Under the pieces are notes generated by a model, which was not told the DNA's origin, ran no database searches, and saw only the letters and a list, made by a program, of their open reading frames with translations. A stretch of DNA of 8,924 nucleotides, from the NCBI GenBank assembly GCA_003551785.1, contig PUNP01000407.1, positions 1 through 8,924 on the forward strand. The letters are read 5' to 3'. The translations under genes and the position numbers were made by a program. Of this stretch, positions 1 through 6,749 are shown in pieces. Every line of letters begins with the position of its first letter. The first letter of the stretch is position 1. Origin of the DNA: Candidatus Brocadiaceae bacterium (lineage in GTDB: Bacteria > Planctomycetota > Brocadiia > SM23-32).

Positions 1-2
1 AA

Positions 3-3000
3 GAGCTTTTCCTTGCCGTTACCCGGAGTCTGAGAAGACTGAGCGACCTTAATGTGTTCCCTGATGTGCTTGTTGAACGCAGTGATGAGCTTGCGGTGTC
101 GCTCCTCGACAGGGTTCTGCGCCATTCAGCCGATACCGGCCTCCAGTTCGCCTCAGTGCATGCTCTGAGCCGGATAGGAGATCAGGCGGCTTATGACAGT
201 TTAAAAGCTGCAGTGGATATGGAAAGCTGGCGAGTACGAAGGTATGCAGCAGAAGTGCTCCGCGAAGAGGGTTTGGACCCTGATATCGATCCGGAGGCGG
301 AGGTTGCCGACTGGCCCATGTGGCGGTATGATCGACGCCGGGGAGCGGTTACTCAGCATGAACTGCCGGAAAAACTGCACCTTAACTGGGAACTGCACTT
401 GCCTGAGCCTCGACGGGCCTGGCCGGCTCAGGAAGACGATTTTGACCAACTGGAATTCGACCTGTCCTACGAACCGGTCGTGGCCGGTGGAAAGATTTAC
501 GTGCCATCAATGGTCACTGACAGCCTGACTGCTTATGATCTGGACTCGGGTGAAAAACTGTGGCGCCGTTTCACCGATGGACCGGTCAGGGTTCCGCCTA
601 AAGTGTGGGAAGGGCGTATTTATTTGCCCTCCGACGACGGCTTTATTTATTGCCTTAACGCCGATAGCGGCGAGCTTATCTGGAAATTTCAGGGCGGTCC
701 AACGGACCGCAAGGTCCTGGGTAATGAGCGGTTGATAAGCATGTGGTCGGTCAGGGGCGGCCCCGTCATAAAGGATGGTATCCTCTACTTCGCCGCCGGG
801 ATATGGTCCCATGAAGGCGTGTTTATCTACGCCCTTGACGCTGTAACAGGTGATGTTGAATGGGCAAATTCCGGCAGCGGCAGCCGGATGAACCTGCACC
901 CCCATAGCGGTGCCTATGCTTTCGGCGGAGTGGCGCCCCAGGGCTCGCTCGTGGCCGCTGGGGATAAGCTGATCGTGCCGGGAGGGCGGACGACTCCTGC
1001 GGTTTTCGATCGCCATACCGGTGAACTCCTCTATTTCCATTATCAGGCTGGCGGGCACGGGGCCGGGGGATATCGTGTGTATGCCGACGATGACGTTTTT
1101 TTTAACCCCAGTCTCAGACGCCAGTTTATGTATTCGCTGGAAGGTGGAACCGGCATCGATGAAGTCTACACGGATGTGGTGGCCCGGGGCGTTGTCTTCG
1201 GCGTTGACGGACAACAGCCATTCGGCCAGGAATTGGTGCCGGGCGGACTCGGTACACAATGGAGGGGCGCGGAGGTGGAAGGATTGGAGGAATTGCACCT
1301 GCTATCCGGTGGCCGCCTCTACGGCAGCGGGCGGAACGGAATGATTATGGGACTTGATGTCGTTTTTACCAGGGAAGGCCTGGATATTGAACCGGCCTGG
1401 AGTTCCCAGGTCGATGGGGATGTCTACCGCATGCTGGCCGCACGCGATCGGCTCTTCGTCGTCACAGAACAGGGAAGTATATTCTGCTTCGGTGAGGATG
1501 AAAGGGAGACGCTGGCGTACGAATATAAACCTGAACCGATTGAAAAAGTTGAGGATGAGTGGACTGTGAGGGCCGGTGAGCTCGTTGAGAATGCTGAACG
1601 TGACGGCGGATATGCCCTGATGTTCGGCGTCGGCTCCGGCAGGTTCCTTGAGGAACTTATCCATCAGTCCGATATGCATATAGTGGCGTTTGACCCCGAC
1701 GTTGAAGTTGTCTCCAGGCTGCGAGAGCGTTTCTCCGCTGCCGGTCTTTATGGAGAAAGGGTGGCCGTGCATCACGGTGATGCGATGACAGCCCGGTTTC
1801 CCGAATATATCGCCGAATTTATCGTTTCAGAGGATCCTGTTGCGGCAGGTTTGGAAACGGGGGAAGACTTTGCCGGCGTGCTTTTCCGGTCGCTCAGACC
1901 ATACGGTGGCAGAATATATCTGCCGCTTACAGGTGATGAGCAGGATGTTTTTGCTGCTGCGGTCGCCGATGCCGGACTGGAGAAACACCGGATCGAAAGA
2001 CACGAAGATCACGTGCTTCTGGAACGCCCCGGTGCTCTGCCCGGATCCGACTCGTGGTCGCACCAGTATTCCGATGCCGCCAACACGACTTATTCGGGAG
2101 ACTCCAGGGTCAAGGCGCCCCTGGGAATCACATGGTTTGGCGGTACAGATAACCGCCGTGTGCTGCCTCGTCATGGTAACGGGCCCGTGCCGCAGGTGAT
2201 TGCGGGGCGGCTGATTATTATGGGGGCCCATCACCTTACGGCGCGCTGTGTTTATTCGGGGAGGGAACTGTGGCAGGTGGAACTCCCTTATGTCGGGCGA
2301 TATTTCGACACCACGGCCCACGCCTCGGGCGCCAATTTTATCGGCAGCCGTTACGTCTCCACTGCTGACAGCGTGTATGTCATAACCGACGATGACCGCT
2401 GTCTTCGGATTGATCTGGACAGCGGAGAAAAGCTGGAAGAATTCGCTCTCCCCGGTCGCCGCGAGCTTTCGGGTCTGGCCGGTGCCGATGTCGAGAATGG
2501 AGTTAGCAAACCTTATGGCGCCAGGATAACCGAAGGAGATGAAAAGCGATGGGGGCATATTATCGCCGCGGGTGATTATCTTGTAGCGGCCGCCTTTCCT
2601 CATTATTTCGACGACAGAAATCCGGGTCGCAGGGGCAACTGGAACGCGACATCCAGCGATTATCTGGTGGTCTTGGACCGGCGCAACGGCGATATCCAAT
2701 GGGTATACAAGGCATCTTACGGCATCAGGCACAATGCTATCGCTGTTGGTGATGATTGTGTCTTCATTATCGATAACCTTTCGTCGCAAATCGTGGATAA
2801 ACTTCACCGGCGTGGTATAGAACCAGACACCGATCCGAGAATTCTTTCTCTTGGCATTGATAAAGGTGAGCTTCAATGGGATTATGATGGTGAAATATTC
2901 GGCACCTGGCTAAGTTATTCGCGCGAATACGATGCGCTGCTGGAGGCCGGAAGACGGCGCAGTGTCCGTTCTCCGCGAGATGAGCCGGACAATCAGATGC

Positions 3001-4025
3001 ATGTTCGGCGTGGTGAAGACGGCCATACCCTGTGGCGGAGCAGGGTCAGCCATACGGGGCCTGTGGCCCTTCACCATGATCAACGACGTATTATTTCCGG
3101 CACAGGTGATAAATCTGTCGATATCCTTACCGGTGATACCTTTGAAGTGCCCAATCCCCTGACCGATATACCCGAAACCTGGTATTACAGAAATTATTAC
3201 GGGTGCGGCACTCAGAATGTCAGCAAACATCTTATTACTTTCCGTTCGGGAGCCGCGGGTTACACCGATATTAATAACTACAGTGGCACCGGCAACCTTA
3301 GAGGGTTCCGGGCAGGATGCACCAATAATCTGGTGGTCGCTGACGGAGTGCTCAATGCCCCCGATTATACCCGGACGTGCAGTTGCAGCTATCAGAATCA
3401 GACTTCCCTCGCTTTTGTCCATATGCCGGAGGTGGAAATGTGGAATTTCAATACTTATCTCGATCCCTTGCCGGGCACCATAAAGAGAGTGGGTTTTAAT
3501 TTTGGAGCGCCGGGCAGCCGTATTCACGATGGTGTGATGTGGATCAATCATCCCGAGTTTGAGCGCGTTCCGGGGCCGGAAGTTCCCGTTGAAGTCACAC
3601 CTGTCGCCGGGCTGGACCGGATACAGTGGTTCAGAAACCATGCTCTGGAGGTCCGGGAGGCTAATGACAGCTATAGCTGGGTTGCTGCTTCGGGAGGTGA
3701 GGGGATTGGACGATTTAGCCTGAATGACCTTGCGGATAAAACCAATAATACGGATGGCGGTTCCGTGTATACGGTACGGCTGCATTTTGCCGAACCGGAA
3801 GATATCGAGCGGGATAAACGCAAGTTTGACGTGCTGGTTCAGGGAAATAAAGTCCTTGACGGTCTGGATATTGTCGCCCGGACAACCGGTGCCGGACGGG
3901 CCTATGTCGTGGAATTCAACGATGTGAGCCCGGATAACGACGGTTCAATAACGCTTGAGTTTGTTTCCCGGCCGGACAGCGAACTCCCCCCCTTGCTCTC
4001 TGGTGTCGAAATAAAAATCGAATAA
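3..4025 (+). CDS. PQQ-like beta-propeller protein with HEAT-like N-terminus, embedded methyltransferase-like segment and C-terminal malectin-like domain (5' partial)
   Basis: Residues are numbered from the GTG at 54, but the frame stays open to base 3 (17 more codons, helix-like, starting ELFLAVTRSLRRLSD), so the true start is upstream and any signal peptide is not visible. Domains in order: HEAT-like helical pairs (about 1-75); the WPMWRYD...LHLNW...RAWP lead-in (87-124) that I recall from PVC-group PQQ-propeller proteins; first propeller part (about 135-480) with blade motifs such as AYDLDSGEKLW and YCLNADSGELIW; a class I SAM-methyltransferase-like Rossmann segment (about 507-658: FGVGSGRF, VAFDPD, VHHGDA, LRPYGG); second propeller part (about 665-1170) with conserved cysteines C1051, C1089, C1109, C1111; and a malectin-like domain (about 1185-1322: WVAASGGEG, YTVRLHFAE, KFDVLVQG, LSGVEIKI). 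It probably binds carbohydrate or acts at the cell envelope. Whether the methyltransferase part is active, or PQQ is bound, cannot be judged. It ends in TAA, 213 bases before the next gene. Confidence 0.9.
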   Translation, partial: ELFLAVTRSLRRLSDLNVFPDVLVERSDELAVSLLDRVLRHSADTGLQFASVHALSRIGDQAAYDSLKAAVDMESWRVRRYAAEVLREEGLDPDIDPEAEVADWPMWRYDRRRGAVTQHELPEKLHLNWELHLPEPRRAWPAQEDDFDQLEFDLSYEPVVAGGKIYVPSMVTDSLTAYDLDSGEKLWRRFTDGPVRVPPKVWEGRIYLPSDDGFIYCLNADSGELIWKFQGGPTDRKVLGNERLISMWSVRGGPVIKDGILYFAAGIWSHEGVFIYALDAVTGDVEWANSGSGSRMNLHPHSGAYAFGGVAPQGSLVAAGDKLIVPGGRTTPAVFDRHTGELLYFHYQAGGHGAGGYRVYADDDVFFNPSLRRQFMYSLEGGTGIDEVYTDVVARGVVFGVDGQQPFGQELVPGGLGTQWRGAEVEGLEELHLLSGGRLYGSGRNGMIMGLDVVFTREGLDIEPAWSSQVDGDVYRMLAARDRLFVVTEQGSIFCFGEDERETLAYEYKPEPIEKVEDEWTVRAGELVENAERDGGYALMFGVGSGRFLEELIHQSDMHIVAFDPDVEVVSRLRERFSAAGLYGERVAVHHGDAMTARFPEYIAEFIVSEDPVAAGLETGEDFAGVLFRSLRPYGGRIYLPLTGDEQDVFAAAVADAGLEKHRIERHEDHVLLERPGALPGSDSWSHQYSDAANTTYSGDSRVKAPLGITWFGGTDNRRVLPRHGNGPVPQVIAGRLIIMGAHHLTARCVYSGRELWQVELPYVGRYFDTTAHASGANFIGSRYVSTADSVYVITDDDRCLRIDLDSGEKLEEFALPGRRELSGLAGADVENGVSKPYGARITEGDEKRWGHIIAAGDYLVAAAFPHYFDDRNPGRRGNWNATSSDYLVVLDRRNGDIQWVYKASYGIRHNAIAVGDDCVFIIDNLSSQIVDKLHRRGIEPDTDPRILSLGIDKGELQWDYDGEIFGTWLSYSREYDALLEAGRRRSVRSPRDEPDNQMHVRRGEDGHTLWRSRVSHTGPVALHHDQRRIISGTGDKSVDILTGDTFEVPNPLTDIPETWYYRNYYGCGTQNVSKHLITFRSGAAGYTDINNYSGTGNLRGFRAGCTNNLVVADGVLNAPDYTRTCSCSYQNQTSLAFVHMPEVEMWNFNTYLDPLPGTIKRVGFNFGAPGSRIHDGVMWINHPEFERVPGPEVPVEVTPVAGLDRIQWFRNHALEVREANDSYSWVAASGGEGIGRFSLNDLADKTNNTDGGSVYTVRLHFAEPEDIERDKRKFDVLVQGNKVLDGLDIVARTTGAGRAYVVEFNDVSPDNDGSITLEFVSRPDSELPPLLSGVEIKIE
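1572..2027 (+). other. SAM-methyltransferase-like Rossmann segment inside the propeller protein
   Basis: Residues about 507-658 of the propeller protein break the propeller pattern and read as a class I methyltransferase core. Motif I is MFGVGSGRFLEEL (523-535). An acidic end of strand 2 follows in VAFDPD (544-549). VAVHHGDA (570-577) matches the strand-4 position that usually contacts the adenine, and LRPYGGRIYL (614-623) matches the usual post-motif loop. Propeller-type sequence resumes at SWSHQYSDAANTTY (667-680). No substrate-specific motif was recognised, so the segment could be catalytic or only a folded spacer. Confidence 0.65.
3606..4022 (+). other. Malectin-like carbohydrate-binding domain, C-terminus of the propeller protein
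   Basis: Residues about 1185-1323 show the beta-sandwich pattern of malectin-type di-glucose-binding domains: YTVRLHFAEPED (1239-1250), KFDVLVQGNKVLDGLDI (1257-1273), a V-E-F strand near 1286-1288, the DGSITLEF strand (1296-1303), and the closing LSGVEIKI (1315-1322). In malectin families the loops between these strands bind sugar. That points to carbohydrate or cell-wall attachment for the whole protein, but the ligand cannot be named from sequence. Confidence 0.7.
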
Positions 4026-4032
4026 GTCGATT
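4016..4032 (+). other. Small inverted repeat over the stop codon of the propeller gene
   Basis: AATCGA (4016-4021) and TCGATT (4027-4032) are perfect reverse complements separated by five bases, and the TAA stop lies mainly in the loop. A second pairing, CGAAT with ATTCG, uses overlapping bases. There is no T tract after it, so it does not look like an intrinsic terminator. The stem is short enough to be chance. Confidence 0.25.
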
Positions 4033-4183
4033 CGGCTCTTGCACTGATCGGTTGGTTTGTCATGATTAGTAATCCTTAGTGAATCCTGTAAAATCACTTT
4101 CACAGGGTACGGTGGTGAAGACATGTGGTCAAGTAAAATTTACATAGAGTATAAAATGCTCCACTTACTTTATTAGTAAAGTT

Positions 4184-4191
4184 AAAGGAGA
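4184..4191 (+). promoter_or_regulatory. Strong Shine-Dalgarno not belonging to the DUF4838 start
   Basis: AAAGGAGA is the best Shine-Dalgarno-like sequence seen in front of any start in the window. It is well placed for the ATG at 4201 (10 bases from the end of GGAG) but is about 48 bases from the DUF4838 ATG at 4239. The other starts (4239, 6750, 7622) have weak or no such site. It therefore either serves a short leader ORF or is chance in a purine-rich stretch. Confidence 0.4.
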
Positions 4192-4196
4192 GCCTT

Positions 4197-4202
4197 TATA
4201 AT
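4197..4202 (+). promoter_or_regulatory. Candidate -10 box (TATAAT) before the DUF4838 gene
   Basis: A perfect sigma-70-type TATAAT lies at 4197-4202. The hexamer 18 bases upstream, TTAGTA (4173-4178), matches only three of the six TTGACA positions. If used, transcription would begin near 4209, giving a leader of about 30 bases and excluding the ATG at 4201 from the transcript. This reading competes with the leader-ORF reading of the same bases. Confidence 0.25.
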
Positions 4203-4224
4203 GCTCACGTTCTTTTTCTTTTAA
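4201..4224 (+). CDS. Possible 7-residue Phe-rich leader peptide (MLTFFFF)
   Basis: ATG at 4201 is followed by six codons and TAA (4222-4224), giving Met-Leu-Thr and four consecutive Phe. The Shine-Dalgarno at 4184-4191 is well spaced for this start, and the stop lies 14 bases before the DUF4838 ATG, so translational coupling is conceivable. A run of one amino acid recalls attenuator leader peptides, but no terminator/antiterminator pair was found between the peptide and the gene, and the gene is not an amino-acid biosynthesis gene. It may equally be a chance ORF over a promoter -10 box. Confidence 0.25.
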   Translation: MLTFFFF

Positions 4225-4238
4225 TATGGTGATATGTT

Positions 4239-6269
4239 ATGCATGTGATTTCGTTTAAAAAAAAGATGTCAGGTATGTTCAGTATGATTGTGGTATTTTG
4301 CGTATTATTTCTGCTCCAGGGGCCAAACCTTATCAGTGCGGCGCCGCTGATCATCGCTGAAGACGGAGCGACCGACGCGATTGTTTGTGTGGATGAAGGA
4401 GCGATGATTGACGGTGAAAGGGAATGGGAGCGTCGTGCGGCTGAGGATATAGTGAATTATATCGAATTGATGACGGGGGCGCGCCCGGCATTGGTACAGG
4501 ACCCCGATGCAGTACAGGATGCCCTCCAGGGCGATGCACCAACCTTTATTGTGGGGAAGCTTGCGCTGGAGACTGACGATGCAGCGCGGGAGGCAATCGA
4601 GTCCGCGTCGGTAGGGAATACTGTGCTGCGTGCGGATGCCATAGCGGTGCGTCGGGACGGCAACAGGATCTATATAGCCGGTGCCAATGATGATAGCCAT
4701 TATTATGCCGCCGCATGGCTGCTTAATGAATGGGGTGTGCGCTGGTATCTGCCCTCGGAGTTCGGTGAAGTGGTTCCGGAGCGGGAGAAGTTGACGATAG
4801 AAGAACTGGACCACGTGTGGTCGCCGCCTTTTGAAGTGCGATCGATTTCGTGGCGCTGGAACGCCCCGCGCGACGATCAGCCGGAGTTTACAAGGCGAAA
4901 CTTTAAAAACTGGGCGAGTGTTGGTTCGGGACATCGCCTCGGCAGTTACGTTGAGGATATCGTTCCCGAGGGAAAGACCCACTGGAACGTCCCGCTGTCG
5001 GATCCTGCAACCGCCGCTCATGTGGCCGACCAGATCGAGGAGCGTTACGCCCGGGGCGAACATATTGGTATGGGGATGCAGGACGGGACGTACGAGAGCG
5101 AGTACGAGCGTGATGAAGAACTTCGTGCAAACCTTTATGATAAGTATTTTCAGACTCAGGCGCTGACCGATCCGTTCATGGTTTTTTATAATCAGCTCGC
5201 TGCGGAGCTGATGGAAAGGCATCCGGAGGCGGACGGGACGATCGGGTTCCTCGCCTATGTGAATATCACGATCCCACCGCAGCGGGAATTTTACGCCGAA
5301 CAGCCGCTGATCGCCCAGCTGGCGCCTATCGATATCGACCCGAATCACGGCATGGATGACTACCGCTCACCGCCCCGACAAGAATACCGAGAGATGATGT
5401 ATCGCTGGGCGGAGATAATGGATGGGCGAGTTCAAATATATGATTACGATCAGGGTATGCTGGTCTGGCGTGACCTGCCCAACCCCTCCCATCAGGCGTT
5501 CCGTCAGGATGTGCAGCATTATCGGGATGCGGGCGTGCTCGGTTTTTGCACCGAAAGCCGTGGCTCGTTCGCAACTGTCTTCACCAATCTCCACATACGC
5601 GGACAGCTGATGTGGGATCCCGATACGGACGTCGATGCATTGCTGGATGAGTTTTATGAGAAATTTTACGGGCCGGCCTCAGCGCCGATGGCCGATTACT
5701 GGAACGCACTGTTTCAGAAATGGGAAGATACCATTGTTACAGAGCATGAGTATTACGTAATACCGGCTATTTATACCGAAGAACTGGTTGAGGAACTGCG
5801 TTCATACCTGGAGGAGGGCCAGTCCGCAGTGTCCGGGCTGCGTGAGAGGGGGAAGGATGAACTCTCGCGCAACGAGCGGCTTTATCTTGAAAGAATGGAT
5901 TTTACAGAGCTTAGTTTTAATCTGATCGATCAGTACACTGAGATGGTGCGCGCAAGTGCGACCCGGGGCGACTACGCGGCGGCTGCTGAAGCGGGCCGCC
6001 GGGCCCTGGAGACGCGAGTGAAACTGGCAGAGATGAACCGCAATTTTACCACCCGGATTGTAGGAACCGCCTCTCCTGATGATCCGGCCGAGCCGGGGGG
6101 GGGCCCGCATGGTTCCGCGGTGAGGTGCAGCAATATATCGATATCAAACATAAAACTGACGGAACCGACGGCGAGCTGGTTAAAATGCTGCCGCTGGAGT
6201 GGGCTTACCGGCGCGACCCCAACGATACCGGACTGGCGAAGAGTTTTGCGCGAAAGCAGGCAGACCTGA
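4239..6269 (+). CDS. DUF4838 glycosidase-like secreted protein, N-terminal and central part (frameshifted)
   Basis: The first 36 residues look like a signal peptide: a basic region with three Lys, the hydrophobic core IVVFCVLFLLQ (17-27), and likely cleavage near ISAA-P. The ATG at 4239 has only a weak GGTGAT in front; in-frame Met10 and Met13 would shorten the basic region. Residues about 38-190 resemble the alpha-glucuronidase/hexosaminidase-type N-terminal domain (RAAEDIVNYIELMTG, AAAWLLNEWGVRWYLPSEFGEVVP). Residues about 195-480 match the DUF4838 barrel-like region, with NITIPPQRE, LGFCTESRGSF and LIRGQLMWD-like segments. A helical part follows to about 605. Similar proteins are predicted to act on polysaccharides, but the reaction is not established. 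From about residue 619 the reading is out of frame because of the G run at 6095-6103, so the last 55 or so residues are probably not native. The stop at 6267-6269 overlaps the correct C-terminal frame. Confidence 0.85.
   Translation: MHVISFKKKMSGMFSMIVVFCVLFLLQGPNLISAAPLIIAEDGATDAIVCVDEGAMIDGEREWERRAAEDIVNYIELMTGARPALVQDPDAVQDALQGDAPTFIVGKLALETDDAAREAIESASVGNTVLRADAIAVRRDGNRIYIAGANDDSHYYAAAWLLNEWGVRWYLPSEFGEVVPEREKLTIEELDHVWSPPFEVRSISWRWNAPRDDQPEFTRRNFKNWASVGSGHRLGSYVEDIVPEGKTHWNVPLSDPATAAHVADQIEERYARGEHIGMGMQDGTYESEYERDEELRANLYDKYFQTQALTDPFMVFYNQLAAELMERHPEADGTIGFLAYVNITIPPQREFYAEQPLIAQLAPIDIDPNHGMDDYRSPPRQEYREMMYRWAEIMDGRVQIYDYDQGMLVWRDLPNPSHQAFRQDVQHYRDAGVLGFCTESRGSFATVFTNLHIRGQLMWDPDTDVDALLDEFYEKFYGPASAPMADYWNALFQKWEDTIVTEHEYYVIPAIYTEELVEELRSYLEEGQSAVSGLRERGKDELSRNERLYLERMDFTELSFNLIDQYTEMVRASATRGDYAAAAEAGRRALETRVKLAEMNRNFTTRIVGTASPDDPAEPGGGPHGSAVRCSNISISNIKLTEPTASWLKCCRWSGLTGATPTIPDWRRVLRESRQT
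6095..6103 (+). repeat. Run of nine Gs at the frameshift in the DUF4838 gene
   Basis: Nine consecutive Gs lie exactly where the coding frame changes. Upstream the frame reads ...DDPAEPGG. Downstream the meaningful frame reads PAWFRGEVQQYIDIKH, one base back. With ten Gs (or seven) the two parts join as one 825-residue (ten G) protein, a whole number of codons. The run reads as two GGG codons preceded by G in the upstream frame, which is a slippery G-GGG-GGG arrangement. Confidence 0.9.
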
Positions 6270-6715
6270 ACTACTGGGAGGCAAACAAAGACAGATATCA
6301 GACCCCCGAACAGCGGAAGGATTATCCGACCACCGAGTGGGAGATGCTTAGCACGGACCTCTACGCCCAGGCCCAGGGCGTGCTGCATCCTGACTGGCAG
6401 AGCTTTACCGGTTTTATGTGGTACAAAACCGAAGTGGAACTCGATGAATCTCAGGCCGATGGGGGCGTGCATATCCATTTCCCGGGCCTCTTCAGCGAGG
6501 CATGGCTGTATGTGAACGGTTATCTGGTCAAGCACCGGCCACAGAACCATATGTGGTGGCGCAACAGCTATCGCTTCGACTGGGATGTAGATTTGAATAC
6601 CTATCTCCTTGAGGGGGTAAACGATATAACTGTGCGGGTGCACAACACGCACCATAACGGCGGCCTGTTCAGGCGCCCGTTTCTCTACCGTCCTGTTTCA
6701 CCTGCTTCAAATTGA
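6104..6715 (+). CDS. C-terminal part of the DUF4838 protein: galactose-binding-like beta-sandwich (frameshifted continuation)
   Basis: This frame opens at the G run and is coherent from PAWFRGEV onward; the first usable internal start is a GTG at 6125, with no ribosome-binding site. Numbered from that GTG, residues 22-40 (LPLEWAYRRDPNDTGLAKS) lead into a jelly-roll-like module (about 70-190) with TGFMWYKTEVEL, LYVNGYLVKHR, FDWDVDLNTYLLEG, NDITVRVHN and GGLFRRPFLY. This is the pattern of the sugar-binding domain found at the N-terminus of GH2 enzymes and appended to other glycosidases. It has no signal peptide of its own, so it makes sense only as the end of the preceding gene. It ends in TGA, 34 bases before the phosphoesterase gene. 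It could be a separately translated stub if the shift is a true mutation. Confidence 0.8.
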   Translation, partial: PAWFRGEVQQYIDIKHKTDGTDGELVKMLPLEWAYRRDPNDTGLAKSFARKQADLNYWEANKDRYQTPEQRKDYPTTEWEMLSTDLYAQAQGVLHPDWQSFTGFMWYKTEVELDESQADGGVHIHFPGLFSEAWLYVNGYLVKHRPQNHMWWRNSYRFDWDVDLNTYLLEGVNDITVRVHNTHHNGGLFRRPFLYRPVSPASN

Positions 6716-6749
6716 TTCTGTATTTATTACTGACTACCTACCGGACAGC

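Larger units (their letters stand above)
4026..4238 (+). promoter_or_regulatory. AT-rich intergenic region upstream of the DUF4838 gene
   Basis: This 213-base stretch is the only sizeable gene-free part of the window and is clearly richer in A and T than the flanking genes, especially after base 4130. It holds a small hairpin (ACTTTA 4167-4172 with TAAAGT 4177-4182, loop TTAG), a strong Shine-Dalgarno (AAAGGAGA, 4184-4191), a TATAAT hexamer (4197-4202), and several ATGs before the chosen DUF4838 start. A TATAAA at 4150-4155 could be another -10 box but has no good -35 partner. The length and composition suggest that transcription of the downstream genes starts here. Confidence 0.45.

Noticed and set aside
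507..1298. 263-codon open frame on the - strand
   Set aside because: It lies entirely inside the propeller gene, whose + frame has clear domain motifs. The - frame protein shows no recognisable motif.
1827..2876. 349-codon open frame on the - strand
   Set aside because: It is opposite the propeller gene and has no recognisable domain. Long antisense frames are expected in GC-rich genes.
2910..3785. 291-codon open frame on the - strand
   Set aside because: Antisense to the second propeller half and the start of the malectin-like region, where the + frame is clearly the coding one.
4079..4107. Possible hairpins from GTGAA/TTCAC and CCTGT/ACAGG pairs
   Set aside because: The stems are only five pairs with long loops, they exclude one another, and no T tract follows, so no terminator is called.
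4150..4155. TATAAA as a -10 box
   Set aside because: No reasonable -35 hexamer lies 16-18 bases upstream, and such hexamers are frequent in this AT-rich stretch.
4305..5348. 347-codon open frame on the - strand
   Set aside because: Antisense to the DUF4838 coding region and without family features.
6108..6120. Stem-loop downstream of the G run as a frameshift stimulator
   Set aside because: Only a four-pair CCGC/GCGG stem and a CCGCGG palindrome are present, too weak to support programmed frameshifting.
5972..6655. 227-codon - strand frame spanning the frameshift
   Set aside because: It bridges the G run in one frame, so it was considered, but its protein has no recognisable pattern while both + frames do.
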